Below, piece after piece: positions 53,739 to 62,094 of a DNA stretch of 64,000 nucleotides. Below the pieces are notes generated by a model, which was not told the origin of the DNA, did not search any database, and saw only the letters and a list, made by a program, of their open reading frames with translations. Position 1 is the stretch's first letter, and each line of letters opens with the position of its first letter. A program made the position numbers and the translations under genes. The DNA comes from Amycolatopsis sp. DSM 110486 (GTDB lineage: Bacteria > Actinomycetota > Actinomycetes > Mycobacteriales > Pseudonocardiaceae), in the NCBI RefSeq assembly GCF_019468465.1, contig NZ_CP080519.1, positions 8,425,001 through 8,489,000 of the forward strand, written 5' to 3'.

Positions 53739-53858
53739 TCAGAGTGTCATGGCGAGCCAGAGCGCGAGCCACGCAGCCGCGCAGATCGCGGCGATCGCTG
53801 CGGAGATTTCCACAGCCGCGTTCAGCGCCCGCCGGTGAGGTCCGTTGCGGGTGTGCAT
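53739..53858 (-). CDS. 39-residue membrane peptide
   Basis: ATG 53,858 follows GGAGGGAGT, one of the strongest ribosome sites in the window. The product starts 'MHTRNGPHRRALNAAVEISA' and continues as one 20-residue Ala/Leu/Trp membrane helix to its end. A basic N-terminus and single helix suggest a small inner-membrane protein with its N-terminus in the cytoplasm. I know of no family. It is divergent from the RpiR gene and shares its upstream region. Confidence 0.6.
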   Translation of the reverse strand: MHTRNGPHRRALNAAVEISAAIAAICAAAWLALWLAMTL

Positions 53859-54026
53859 ACTCCCTCCTCTCGTCAAGATCATCATTCGACTCGCGAAGCG
53901 ATGTCGCAACGGTGACCCCCACGGCGGGGGACCTCCGGATGGGGGAGGCGGTAGAGAAGGAGGAAGGCTCAGCAGTGTGGCCGGCATGTGCGCGCGTCGT
54001 TGACTTCTCGCTGCGCAGCACTAGAC

Positions 54027-54073
54027 TGTAGCATCTACTCCAGGGGAAATAAGATGCCGTAGTGGCTGCTACT
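54027..54073. promoter_or_regulatory. Two RpiR-type operator copies before the first RpiR gene
   Basis: TGTAGCATCTACTCCA begins at 54,027 and CGTAGTGGCTGCTACT at 54,058. Each matches 8-9 of the 10 defined bases of TGTAG-N6-CTACA. They lie 62-108 bp before ATG 54,135, in the space shared with the small membrane peptide gene. They are probable autoregulatory sites. Confidence 0.65.
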
Positions 54074-54134
54074 GTGCCGGATTCGCACGTTGCCCTCTCC
54101 GGCACATGCCCGTTCCGAACAGGCAGGGTTCGTC

Positions 54135-55010
54135 ATGGTAGCCACGGATCCACCGGGATCACTCGAGGAACGCGTCGCCGCTCGGCGTGAGGGGCTGACC
54201 GCCACCGAGCTGAAAGTCGCCAGCTATCTCGCGAGTCACCCCGACGAAGTCGCCTTTGCGTCGGCGGATGCGTTGGGCAGGGCGACCGAAACCAGCGACG
54301 CTACCGTGATCCGCACGGTCAAGGCGCTGGGTTACACGGGGATGCCGGCGTTGAAGCGAATTCTGCAAGAGCAGGTGCGTGAACACCTCACGCCCGCGGG
54401 CCGGTTGGGCCGGCGGGTGGACGTCGTCGGGTCCGCGCCTGACGACCTGCTGTCGAATGTATTCACGGAGAGCATCCTGCTGTTGCAGGAAGCGCAGCGG
54501 TCGATCCGGTCGGATCAGTTCGCTGCGGCGGTGGTCGCGCTGAGCAGCGCGCGCGAGGTTGTCGTGATGGGTACGGGAGCGCTGGGCATGCTGGGGCGCT
54601 ACCTGACGCTCCGGCTGACTCGCTTCGGATATCGCACGCGCGACGCGTTGACCTCGGGATTTCTGCTCGCGGACGACCTGCTGAGGCTCACCGAGCAGGA
54701 CGTGGTGGTGCTCGTGGTGCACGAGAAGGTGACCGTCGAGATCGAAGTCGCGCTCGACCATTGCCGGGAGGTCGGTGCGAAGGTCATCCTCGTCACGGAC
54801 ACGCTGGGGGAGGCGCTGCGCGACCGCGTCTCGATCGTGCTCACCACACCCGCCGGCAGTTCACAGATGTACAAGATGCAGACGACAACGCTGGCCCTGT
54901 TCGAAGCGCTGACGCTGGCGATCGCCGCACAGCAACAGGAGCCGGCCCTGCACGCCATGGCCCTGATGAACCGGCTGCGCGACGAGCTCCGCTACCGACC
55001 GGACCACTGA
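54135..55010 (+). CDS. RpiR-family transcriptional regulator (paralogue 1)
   Basis: The 291-residue protein has an N-terminal HTH_6 domain ('TATELKVASYLASHPDEVAF', 'TSDATVIRTVKALGYTGMPA') and a C-terminal SIS sugar-phosphate-binding domain ('AREVVVMGTGALGMLGRYLT', 'VLVVHEKVTVEIEVALDHCR'). RpiR proteins sense phosphosugars or related metabolites and usually repress. It is closely similar along its length to the second RpiR protein at 58.2-59.1 kb. ATG 54,135 is preferred because it starts the conserved region. Confidence 0.92.
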   Translation: MVATDPPGSLEERVAARREGLTATELKVASYLASHPDEVAFASADALGRATETSDATVIRTVKALGYTGMPALKRILQEQVREHLTPAGRLGRRVDVVGSAPDDLLSNVFTESILLLQEAQRSIRSDQFAAAVVALSSAREVVVMGTGALGMLGRYLTLRLTRFGYRTRDALTSGFLLADDLLRLTEQDVVVLVVHEKVTVEIEVALDHCREVGAKVILVTDTLGEALRDRVSIVLTTPAGSSQMYKMQTTTLALFEALTLAIAAQQQEPALHAMALMNRLRDELRYRPDH

Positions 55011-55016
55011 CGAGGC

Positions 55017-56039
55017 TCAGCTGGCGACGGCACTTGTGGGGAGGTGGGGCTGCAACAACGGCCCCAGACGCGACGCCATCAGCCGGTAGCCGTCCGGCCC
55101 GGGATGCAGCCGGTCGACCAGGAGGGACTGCTCCTCGGTGCGCAGAACGGTGAGGCCGTCGACGAGGTGCAGCCCGCTGTACCCACTTTCACGCAGGACA
55201 TCGACCGCTTCGTAGACCAGGGCTCGGATGTCGGCGACCGTGAGCCCGACCCCGTTGGGCTCACGCTCCCCGTCCGGGTAGACGATCGGTGTCATCACGA
55301 CCAGCGGTGTGTCGGGATGGCCGTCGCGCACTGTCTGCAGGAACCCGGCCACGGCCGGCACCAGTGACCTCGCCGAGAACGTGGTGTGACGGTAGATGTT
55401 GGCCCCCAGGCACACGCTGATCAGGTCGGCCGGGGTGTCCCGGATGAACCGCGCGACAACGGGATCGAGCTGGCATTGGCCCGCGAATCCCAGGCAGCGC
55501 AGGTCCCAGCCGTTCGCCGCGGCGACGAGGGCCGGCCAGGTCTGCGTCGGCCCCGCCGCTCCGGTGCAGTGGGTGACGGAGCTGCCGTAGGTGATCCACC
55601 GAGGGCGGGTCGGCGGCGCGGCGACCTGTGCTCCGGCGGACAGTCTGACCGGGCCGATCGCGGTGAAACCCAGCTGAGGCAACCAGATCTGGATCCGCTT
55701 GTGCCCGGGCCGCATCCCGTGGAGGGCCAGAGTCCTCACCCCCGAAAGCTGCCTCCGCGCGACGAGCTCACCGTCGACCACGACGTCGAAGGGTGCGGGC
55801 GGACGACCGTCTCCCGGAACCGCCGACACGGCGACCTGGCATTCGAGCGCGGTGGCGTCGGTTTCGAAATCCAGCCGGACCCCGGCTGCCATCCGGGCGG
55901 ACTCGAGCAGCTCGGCGTGGATCAGGGCTTGCGCGTCGCCTACCGGAAGCCGGTAAGGCACCAGGCCTGCCGGCCCGGGGTGCGCTTCGGCGTGTCCTGT
56001 CAGTCCCAGCCGGGGATCGTCCGGCGCCAGCTCGATCAC
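55017..56039 (-). CDS. SGNH/GDSL-type hydrolase with N-terminal beta domain
   Basis: In the 340-residue protein, residues 1-150 form a beta-sandwich ('AAGVRLDFETDATALECQVA'). The SGNH core follows: Ser block 'RWITYGSSVTHCTGAAGPTQ', Asn block 'DLISVCLGANIYRHTTFSAR', and Asp-His block 'LLVDRLHPGPDGYRLMASRL'. This two-domain form resembles carbohydrate esterases. No signal peptide is seen, so it may act in the cytoplasm. It is convergent with RpiR-1 (6 bp apart) and its promoter carries two RpiR-type palindromes. Confidence 0.88.
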   Translation of the reverse strand: MIELAPDDPRLGLTGHAEAHPGPAGLVPYRLPVGDAQALIHAELLESARMAAGVRLDFETDATALECQVAVSAVPGDGRPPAPFDVVVDGELVARRQLSGVRTLALHGMRPGHKRIQIWLPQLGFTAIGPVRLSAGAQVAAPPTRPRWITYGSSVTHCTGAAGPTQTWPALVAAANGWDLRCLGFAGQCQLDPVVARFIRDTPADLISVCLGANIYRHTTFSARSLVPAVAGFLQTVRDGHPDTPLVVMTPIVYPDGEREPNGVGLTVADIRALVYEAVDVLRESGYSGLHLVDGLTVLRTEEQSLLVDRLHPGPDGYRLMASRLGPLLQPHLPTSAVAS

Positions 56040-56052
56040 ACTCGTCCACCCG

Positions 56053-56099
56053 GGTAGTAGTCGCTACAACAGCTGGCCAGTACTGTAGCATTTCCAACA
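56053..56099. promoter_or_regulatory. Two RpiR-type operators in the SGNH-hydrolase promoter
   Basis: GGTAGTAGTCGCTACA (56,053-56,068) matches 9 of 10 defined bases of TGTAG-N6-CTACA. TGTAGCATTTCCAACA (56,084-56,099) also matches 9 of 10. They lie 14-60 bp before the hydrolase start, a repressor position. Confidence 0.7.
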
Positions 56100-56253
56100 G
56101 TCCGTGGACAGGGTGCCGGTCGCGCGCGTTTTGGCGGCCACTGTGGACGGTGGTGATCGCCGCGTGCCGACGGCGGCAGGAGGTCTTCGGCGGCGGCTGG
56201 TCAGCCCGTGGGAAGTTGTTGACAATCACTCGATGGTGTAACTAACGTCCAAA

Positions 56254-56269
56254 TGAAGCAGATGCTACA
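56254..56269. promoter_or_regulatory. RpiR-type operator before the COG4280 gene
   Basis: TGAAGCAGATGCTACA matches 9 of 10 defined bases of TGTAG-N6-CTACA. It ends 27 bp before GTG 56,297, where it would block transcription. Confidence 0.65.
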
Positions 56270-56296
56270 TCTCAGCTCGACCGGAAGGAGAGCGGT

Positions 56297-57094
56297 GTGA
56301 ATGCGGCCACCTGGGGGCTAGTGATCGCGACGTTCGTCGCGTGTTTCGTGGAAATGGTGGAAGCGACGACCATCGTGATGGCGATGGGCTTCACCCGGAA
56401 CTGGCGCTCGGCCATGGCCGGTACCGGTGCGGCGCTGCTCTTGCTCGCCGTCGTCACCGTGGCCGCCGGCTACGCGCTGGCGACCTGGCTGCCGGAGTCC
56501 GCGCTCCAGCTCGCGATCGGCGGCCTCCTGCTGATCTTCGGGCTGCAATGGCTGCGCAAGGCGATCCTGCGTTCCTCGGGCCGCAAGGCGGTGCACGACG
56601 AGGACGCGATCTACGCCGAGGAGGTCAAAGCCGCCAAGAAAGCCGGTGCGGCACACAAGGGCATCGACATGTTCGGTTTCATGGTGTCGTTCAAGGGGGT
56701 CTTCCTCGAAGGCATGGAAGTGGTCTTCATCGTGATCACCTTCGGCCTGAACGCGAACAACATCCCCGCGGCCAGCCTCGGCGCCGTCGCCGCGGTGGTG
56801 ATTGTGCTGGCGCTGGCGGTCGTGCTCAAGCGCCCGCTGTCGATGATCAACGAGAACCTGCTCAAGTACGGTGTCGGCCTGCTGCTCGCTTCGTTCGGCA
56901 CGTACTGGGCGGTCGAGGGGATCGGGATCTTCCGGGGCGGGCACGAAAGCCTGCATTGGCCGGGCAGTGACCTGGCGATCCTCGGTCTCCTCGTCATCTG
57001 GTTCCTGCTGAGCCGGATCTTCGTCTCAGCCCTGCGTACGCCGCGGACCGCGGCTCCTGCCGTGACCACCAGCACCCACGAGGTCGTGAAATGA
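56297..57094 (+). CDS. COG4280-like membrane protein (possible cation transporter)
   Basis: GTG 56,297 has GGAAGGAGAG upstream. The 265-residue protein has about seven helices in two related halves, each starting with an acidic motif: 'FVACFVEMVEATTIVMAMGF' and 'SFKGVFLEGMEVVFIVITFG'. A charged loop lies between them ('GRKAVHDEDAIYAEEVKAAK'). This resembles COG4280 proteins, distantly related to the GDT1/LysE-type transporters that use paired ExxE motifs for cations. Mn2+ or another metal is a guess. It is coupled to the next gene by a 4-bp overlap and preceded by an RpiR-type site. Confidence 0.75.
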   Translation: MNAATWGLVIATFVACFVEMVEATTIVMAMGFTRNWRSAMAGTGAALLLLAVVTVAAGYALATWLPESALQLAIGGLLLIFGLQWLRKAILRSSGRKAVHDEDAIYAEEVKAAKKAGAAHKGIDMFGFMVSFKGVFLEGMEVVFIVITFGLNANNIPAASLGAVAAVVIVLALAVVLKRPLSMINENLLKYGVGLLLASFGTYWAVEGIGIFRGGHESLHWPGSDLAILGLLVIWFLLSRIFVSALRTPRTAAPAVTTSTHEVVK

Positions 57095-57312
57095 AATTCT
57101 TGAAGGCCTTCGGGCAATTCTGGTACGACTTCATCATCGGTGACGACTGGAAGATCGCGGTGGCAGTGGTGATCGCGCTGGCGATCCTGCTCGGCGCGGT
57201 GGGAGCTCAGCTGTTCGGCGACGCCGGCCTGGCGATCCTCGGCGCCGTGCTCATCGTGGCGGGGTTCGCGATCAGTCTCGTGATCGACGTTCGGCCGAAA
57301 ACCAAGCCCTAG
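57091..57312 (+). CDS. Small two-helix membrane protein
   Basis: The ATG overlaps the preceding stop as ATGA. The 73-residue protein begins 'MKFLKAFGQFWYDFIIGDDW'. It has two helices ('AVAVVIALAILLGAVGAQLF' and 'LAILGAVLIVAGFAISLVID') and a basic end. It probably assists the COG4280 protein. The operon ends at a strong hairpin 15 bp downstream. No family is recognised. Confidence 0.75.
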   Translation: MKFLKAFGQFWYDFIIGDDWKIAVAVVIALAILLGAVGAQLFGDAGLAILGAVLIVAGFAISLVIDVRPKTKP

Positions 57313-57326
57313 GGGAGAAATAGGGG

Positions 57327-57370
57327 CTGCGGTGCAGCCGGGCGAGACCAGGCGCCCGGTTGCACCGCAG
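57327..57370. terminator. Bidirectional terminator hairpin
   Basis: CTGCGGTGCAGCCGGGCG (57,327-57,344) pairs with CGCCCGGTTGCACCGCAG (57,353-57,370) with one mismatch in 18 and an 8-base loop. It lies between two convergent genes and should terminate both. Confidence 0.88.
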
Positions 57371-57383
57371 TGTTGTCCGCCGA

Positions 57384-57965
57384 TCAGTCCTGGTCGGACA
57401 CCGTGCGTTCGTAGACGTCGGCTTCGAACTGCTCGAGTAGCTGTTCGCACTCGGCCACTTTGGCCTGGGCGAGCTCGCGACCCTCGGCCTTCATCCAGTC
57501 GCGGCTCTCGACCCGCTCCAGCCAACGCCGCAGCTTTTCCAGATCATGACGGATCTCTTCGGCTTCTTCGAAGGTGAAGTTGTCGCGGAAGCGTTCGAAC
57601 TGGATCTCCTTGAAGAACTTCGTCTCGCACTCCTCGACGATCTCCTGGTATTCCTTTTCGGACTGCGCGCGGAAGCCGTTGACGAACTGCTCGCGGACGT
57701 CGGCCTCGACCTCCGTGAGAGTGACGAAGATGCTGGAACCTTTGAGGTCGTCGATCCGCTTGCGCACTTTTTCGATGCCGGCGCGGAGGTCGTCCTGATC
57801 TGGCAGCACGCAGACCGCCTGCTGGACGTACAGCCCGCCCATGCGCTTCAGGTCACGCCACACGGCCACCCTGGCCTTCGACGGATCGCTCGGCACCCGG
57901 TAGATCAACAGGAGCCAGGGTCCTTCGCTCGGATCCCTCTCGGCGGGAGTGCGCTGTGCGGGCAT
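57384..57965 (-). CDS. ChrB N-terminal-domain protein
   Basis: The 193-residue protein has the ChrB N-terminal pattern 'WLLLIYRVPSDPSKARVAVW' and 'LKRMGGLYVQQAVCVLPDQD', then a long Glu/Arg-rich coiled-coil region ('FTFEEAEEIRHDLEKLRRWL'). ChrB proteins regulate or assist chromate resistance, and the N-terminal domain alone is widespread. No chrA-type transporter is adjacent. It is soluble and cytoplasmic. Its promoter lies in the 247 bp shared with the second RpiR gene. Confidence 0.82.
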   Translation of the reverse strand: MPAQRTPAERDPSEGPWLLLIYRVPSDPSKARVAVWRDLKRMGGLYVQQAVCVLPDQDDLRAGIEKVRKRIDDLKGSSIFVTLTEVEADVREQFVNGFRAQSEKEYQEIVEECETKFFKEIQFERFRDNFTFEEAEEIRHDLEKLRRWLERVESRDWMKAEGRELAQAKVAECEQLLEQFEADVYERTVSDQD

Positions 57966-58177
57966 GTGGTCAGGTTAACCGACTGCTCGGTGAGTCCGGG
58001 TCAGTGCTCGACAGGGGGGTCGTTCGACACGTGTCTTTCCGCCCGTAGGCCGCGTCAATTCGTCCCCGGCCGAGACCTGGCCATTTGCCGGTCGCCGAAC
58101 TTCGGCGCTGCGCCGAGCCTTCACCCGCGCGTAAACCGTCCATTCAAACGATTCCCGACCCCGGTACGATAGTCTGG

Positions 58178-58193
58178 TGTAGGCTTCGCTACA
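58178..58193. promoter_or_regulatory. RpiR-type operator before the second RpiR gene
   Basis: TGTAGGCTTCGCTACA is an exact match to TGTAG-N6-CTACA. It ends 19 bp before ATG 58,213, overlapping the region expected for the promoter or transcript start, so autorepression is likely. Confidence 0.82.
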
Positions 58194-58212
58194 GAAAGGG
58201 GCGCGACTCGTT

Positions 58213-59148
58213 ATGTCCGCTACGAAGCGGTCGGAGGGTGCCCAGGCGTCCTTGGACGAACGGGTCGCGGCCCGGCAGGAATCCCTCAGCGCGGCGGAGC
58301 GCCGGGTCGCGAGGTACCTGGCCGACCACCCGGACGAGGTCGCGTTCGCGTCGGCGGACACTCTCGGCCAGGTCACGGACACCAGCGATGCCACGGTGAT
58401 CCGGACGGTCAAGGCGCTGGGGTATCCGGGACTTCCGGCGTTGAAGAAGGAGCTGCAGCAGACCGTTCGCGACCGGCTGACTCCCGCGGGGCGGCTGGGC
58501 CGGAGTCTCGACGAGCTGGGTGACGACCCGGAGGCAGTGCTGTCGCGGGTGCTCGCCGAAAGCATCGAATTGCTGGAGGATGCGCGGCGCACCATCCGCC
58601 CCGACAGCTTCGCGGCCGCGGTCAAGCTCCTCGGCGAGGCCCGGGAGATCGTCGTGCTCGGCTACGGCGGGCTGGGGGTGCTGGGGGAGTACCTCACGCT
58701 GCGGCTGGTCCGGCTGCGTATGAGGGCGCGTTCCGCGAAGACCTCGGGCTTCCTCCTGGCCGACGAGCTTCTCGGGCTCAACGAGCACGACGTGCTCGTG
58801 GTGATCGCTCACCAGGTCGTGTCCACCGAGATCGACGTCGCGATCAACCACGCCCATGAGGTCGGGGCGCGGATTATCGTCGTCACCGACATGCTGGCCG
58901 AAGCACTGGCCGGACGGGCTTCGCTGACCCTGACGACCCCCATCGGGAACTCGCAGCTGCTCAGCGTGCAGGCGACTACTCTGGCCCTCTTCGACGCCCT
59001 CGTCCTCGCGATCGCATCGCGCGAGCAGGAACCGGCGCTGCACGCGATGGCGCTGATGAATCGACTTCGCGGCGAACTGCGGGGGGAGGGCGAACCCCCG
59101 GCCGACGTGAAACCGGCCCGCCGCCGAAGCGGGTCCCGGCGCGCGTGA
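58213..59148 (+). CDS. RpiR-family transcriptional regulator (paralogue 2)
   Basis: In the 311-residue protein the HTH_6 domain contains 'AAERRVARYLADHPDEVAFA' and 'TSDATVIRTVKALGYPGLPA'. The SIS domain contains 'AREIVVLGYGGLGVLGEYLT' and 'VVIAHQVVSTEIDVAINHAH'. The recognition-helix region is nearly the same as in paralogue 1, so both may bind the same operators, while the SIS pockets differ. It is convergent with the ABC importer operon and is the regulator nearest to it. A Lys/Arg-rich tail follows the SIS domain. Confidence 0.93.
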   Translation: MSATKRSEGAQASLDERVAARQESLSAAERRVARYLADHPDEVAFASADTLGQVTDTSDATVIRTVKALGYPGLPALKKELQQTVRDRLTPAGRLGRSLDELGDDPEAVLSRVLAESIELLEDARRTIRPDSFAAAVKLLGEAREIVVLGYGGLGVLGEYLTLRLVRLRMRARSAKTSGFLLADELLGLNEHDVLVVIAHQVVSTEIDVAINHAHEVGARIIVVTDMLAEALAGRASLTLTTPIGNSQLLSVQATTLALFDALVLAIASREQEPALHAMALMNRLRGELRGEGEPPADVKPARRRSGSRRA

Positions 59149-59163
59149 CGGAACCCGCTTCGG
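59124..59163. terminator. Terminator hairpin at the end of the second RpiR gene
   Basis: CCGAAGCGGGT (59,124-59,134) and ACCCGCTTCGG (59,153-59,163) are perfect 11-bp complements with an 18-base loop spanning the stop codon. It lies between convergent genes and probably ends both transcripts. Confidence 0.7.
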
Positions 59164-59178
59164 TGACGGGCCGGGGGA

Positions 59179-60006
59179 TCAGCATGTGCCCTGGACCATC
59201 GCCCGCCCGGGAGCCCGCTGTGAGCGGCGCTCGCCGCGGACCGGGATGCATAAGGGTTTTCCGCTCACCGGATGGTCCATCACGTGCGACTCGACCCCGA
59301 ACACCTCCTGGATGAGGTGTTGGGTGAACACCTCTCGCGGTGAGCCTTCGGTGACGAGAGTGCCGCTGCTCATCACGAACACGTGGTCAGCGTATTCCGC
59401 GGCCATGTTGAAGTCGTGCAGCACCATGGCAATGGTCGTGCCGTGGTCGCGGTTGAGGTCGGCCAGCAGGTCGAGCACCTCGAGCTGATAGGCGACGTCG
59501 AGGTAGGTCGTTGGCTCGTCGAGCAAGAGGATCTCGGTCTCCTGCGCGAGGCACACCGCGATCCAGACGCGCTGCCGTTGCCCGCCGGAGAGCTGGTCGA
59601 CGTGAGCGTCGCGTATTTCCGCGACACGGGTGACGGCCAAGGCCCACTCGACAGCTTCGCGGTCCTTCTCCGTGGGCACCTTCAGCGAAGTGCGGTGCGG
59701 ATGCCTGCCGAACCACACGAGGTCCTCGATCGAGATGCCCTCCGGGGCGGTGAGCACCTGGGGCAGGATTGCGAGTTTGCGCGCCACTTCCTTGGTCGGC
59801 ATATGGTGGATCGACTTGCCGTCGAGCACCACCTGGCCCGATTTCGGAGGCAGCAGGCGAGCGAGCGCGCGCATGGCGGTGCTTTTGCCGCACCCGTTCG
59901 GTCCGATCAGGACACTCACCTGCCCGTCCGGGATCTGCAACGAGAGGTTCGAGGCGATCATCCGGTCGGTGTAGGCCAGGTCGACGCTCTGCGTCTGGAG
60001 CCTCAT
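59179..60006 (-). CDS. ABC importer ATPase, FecE/FepC type
   Basis: The 275-residue ATPase has Walker A 'IGPNGCGKSTAMRALARLL', signature 'DQLSGGQRQRVWIAVCLAQE', Walker B 'EILLLDEPTTYLDVAY' and H-loop 'IAMVLHDFNMAAEYADH'. This is the ferric-siderophore/cobalamin importer class. It energises the two permeases encoded just upstream. It is the last gene of the operon in the order SBP, permease, permease, ATPase. Confidence 0.95.
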   Translation of the reverse strand: MRLQTQSVDLAYTDRMIASNLSLQIPDGQVSVLIGPNGCGKSTAMRALARLLPPKSGQVVLDGKSIHHMPTKEVARKLAILPQVLTAPEGISIEDLVWFGRHPHRTSLKVPTEKDREAVEWALAVTRVAEIRDAHVDQLSGGQRQRVWIAVCLAQETEILLLDEPTTYLDVAYQLEVLDLLADLNRDHGTTIAMVLHDFNMAAEYADHVFVMSSGTLVTEGSPREVFTQHLIQEVFGVESHVMDHPVSGKPLCIPVRGERRSQRAPGRAMVQGTC

Positions 60007-60016
60007 CGCGTTCCTC

Positions 60017-61045
60017 CTATTTTCCGAGCTTGACGAGCAGGTAGAGGAAGTAGGGCCCGCCGATGACAGCCGTCACGAGGCCGGCGGGAATCTCCAGCGG
60101 CGCCGCGATGCCACGGCCGATCGTGTCGGCGACGAGCATCAGCAGCACCCCGACGACGGACGCGGCCAGCAGCGACGTGAGGTTTCGCCCGCCGACGAGG
60201 CGGCGCGCGATGTGGGGCGCGATCAGCCCGACGAAGCCGATGGTCCCCGAGACCGCGACGCAGGCACTCGCGAGCGCGACGCCGAGCAGCAGCAGGATCC
60301 TCCGGGTTCGTTCCACCGGCTCGCCGAGGCCGGCGGCCATGTCGTCGCCGAGCCCCAGGACGTCCAGCCTGCGGGCCAGGATCAGGACGATCGGCACGAG
60401 CACGAGGATCCACGGCGCGGCGAGGGCCACCGAGTTCATGCTGCGGCCGAACAAGCTGCCCGTGAGCCAGATGAGCGAGGAGTTGACGTCGAGCGGGTAC
60501 TTGGTCAGCAGGAAGCGGATCACGGACTCGAACACGGCACTCACGGCGATGCCGACCAGCGCGAGCCGCACCGGCGAGGCGCCGCGGCGGTAGGCGAACA
60601 GGTAGACCAGCCCCGCGCCCACCAGGCCGCCGGCGAAGGCGACCGGCGGCACGAGCGCCGCCGACAAGGTCGGGAACAGCAGTGACAGCGTCATCCCGGC
60701 GACGCCCGCGCCCTTGGTCACGCCGATGATGTCAGGGGCGGCCAGCGGGTTGCGCACGACTCCCTGCATCACCCCGCCCGACACCGCGAGCCCGATTCCC
60801 ACCAGCCAGCACAGCAGGACCCGCGGCAGCTGGAAGTCGAGGACGATGTTCGCCGCCTCGCTGCCGCGGTCGCCGACGAGCGCGGCGAAGACTTGGGACA
60901 TCGGGATGGGGGTGGCGCCGATGGCCAGGCTCACCACACTGGCCACGACGGCGAGACCGGCCATTCCGCCGATGAGGACACGAGGATTGCGCGCGGCCGT
61001 CGAGGTGGTGCCGACCGGTCGTGCGGGAGCAACGTTCGCTGTCAC
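60017..61045 (-). CDS. FecCD-family ABC permease (subunit 2)
   Basis: GTG 61,045 overlaps the previous stop as GTGA. The 342-residue, roughly ten-helix protein has the family blocks 'LPRVLLCWLVGIGLAVSGGV', 'QGVVRNPLAAPDIIGVTKGA' and 'TIGFVGLIAPHIARRLVGGR', the last containing the ATPase-coupling loop. It forms the membrane channel with its paralogue. It lies 10 bp before the ATPase gene. Confidence 0.94.
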   Translation of the reverse strand: MTANVAPARPVGTTSTAARNPRVLIGGMAGLAVVASVVSLAIGATPIPMSQVFAALVGDRGSEAANIVLDFQLPRVLLCWLVGIGLAVSGGVMQGVVRNPLAAPDIIGVTKGAGVAGMTLSLLFPTLSAALVPPVAFAGGLVGAGLVYLFAYRRGASPVRLALVGIAVSAVFESVIRFLLTKYPLDVNSSLIWLTGSLFGRSMNSVALAAPWILVLVPIVLILARRLDVLGLGDDMAAGLGEPVERTRRILLLLGVALASACVAVSGTIGFVGLIAPHIARRLVGGRNLTSLLAASVVGVLLMLVADTIGRGIAAPLEIPAGLVTAVIGGPYFLYLLVKLGK

Positions 61046-62094
61046 AGTGCCGCCTTCTGCCGACGGGCGAGGTAGATGAAGATCGGGGCGCCGATCAGCG
61101 CCGACACGACGCCACTGGGCACCTCGTACGGCGGGTTGACGAACCGTGAGGCGATGTCGGCGAACACCGTCAGCGCGGCGCCGAGGATCACGCACAGCGG
61201 GAGCACGACCGCGTAGCTCGAACCCACGAACCGCCGCACGATGTGCGGCACGATCAGGCCGACGAACGCGATCGGACCGGCGACGGCCACCGAGGCACCG
61301 GAAAGGACGATGACAACAGCGGCTCCGACGGCGCGGGTGCGTTCTACGTTCTGCCCGAGCCCTCGGGCCATGTCCTCGCCCAGCGCCAGCAGGTTCATCG
61401 CCCGGGCCAGCGCCATGGCCGCGGCGAGCCCCAGCACTGTCCACGGCAGGACCGTCGTCACGGCGTTCCAGTTGGCGAAGTTGACACCGCCGACGAGCCA
61501 GAACAGCACGCGCTGGGCGTCGTTCTCGCGGAAGATCACGAGTACCTGGGTGAGGGAGACGAGCAAGGTGCTCGCCGTGACGCCGGCGAGGGTGAGCCGG
61601 ACCGGGCTCACCCGGCCCGCGCCCATGCCGGCCAGCACCATCACCGTGATCCCGGCTGCGGCGGCGCCGACGAAGGCGAGCAACACCGACGGTGCGCCTG
61701 CCAGCGCGGGGATCATCGTCGTCACCGCGACCACGACGACGGCGGCGCCCGAGTTCACACCCATGATGTCGGGCGCGGCCAGCGGGTTGGCTGTCACGCC
61801 CTGCATCAGAGCACCCGACACGGCGAGGTTGGCACCCACGAGCGTGGCCAGGAGAACGCGGGGCATCCGCACCACGCGCACGATCACCTCGTCCGGACTG
61901 TCGCCGGCGAACAGTGCCCGCAGCACCGTCGACCACGGGATCGGCTGGCTGCCGAGGGACAGTCCCCAGAGCACTCCGACGAGCAGGACGCCCAGTGCGA
62001 CCACCGCCACGACGACCACGTGCCGGTGGCGGACGCGTCGCCGGGGGTCGGCCGGCTCGGCACGGTTGCCGGTGAGCTCCACGCGCGTGCTCAT
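61042..62094 (-). CDS. FecCD-family ABC permease (subunit 1)
   Basis: ATG 62,094 overlaps the binding-protein stop as ATGA. The 350-residue protein has 'MPRVLLATLVGANLAVSGAL', 'QGVTANPLAAPDIMGVNSGA' and 'PIAFVGLIVPHIVRRFVGSS'. An Arg/His-rich cytoplasmic N-terminus precedes the first helix. It pairs with the next gene's product to import a ferric-siderophore-type ligand. Confidence 0.94.
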   Translation of the reverse strand: MSTRVELTGNRAEPADPRRRVRHRHVVVVAVVALGVLLVGVLWGLSLGSQPIPWSTVLRALFAGDSPDEVIVRVVRMPRVLLATLVGANLAVSGALMQGVTANPLAAPDIMGVNSGAAVVVVAVTTMIPALAGAPSVLLAFVGAAAAGITVMVLAGMGAGRVSPVRLTLAGVTASTLLVSLTQVLVIFRENDAQRVLFWLVGGVNFANWNAVTTVLPWTVLGLAAAMALARAMNLLALGEDMARGLGQNVERTRAVGAAVVIVLSGASVAVAGPIAFVGLIVPHIVRRFVGSSYAVVLPLCVILGAALTVFADIASRFVNPPYEVPSGVVSALIGAPIFIYLARRQKAAL

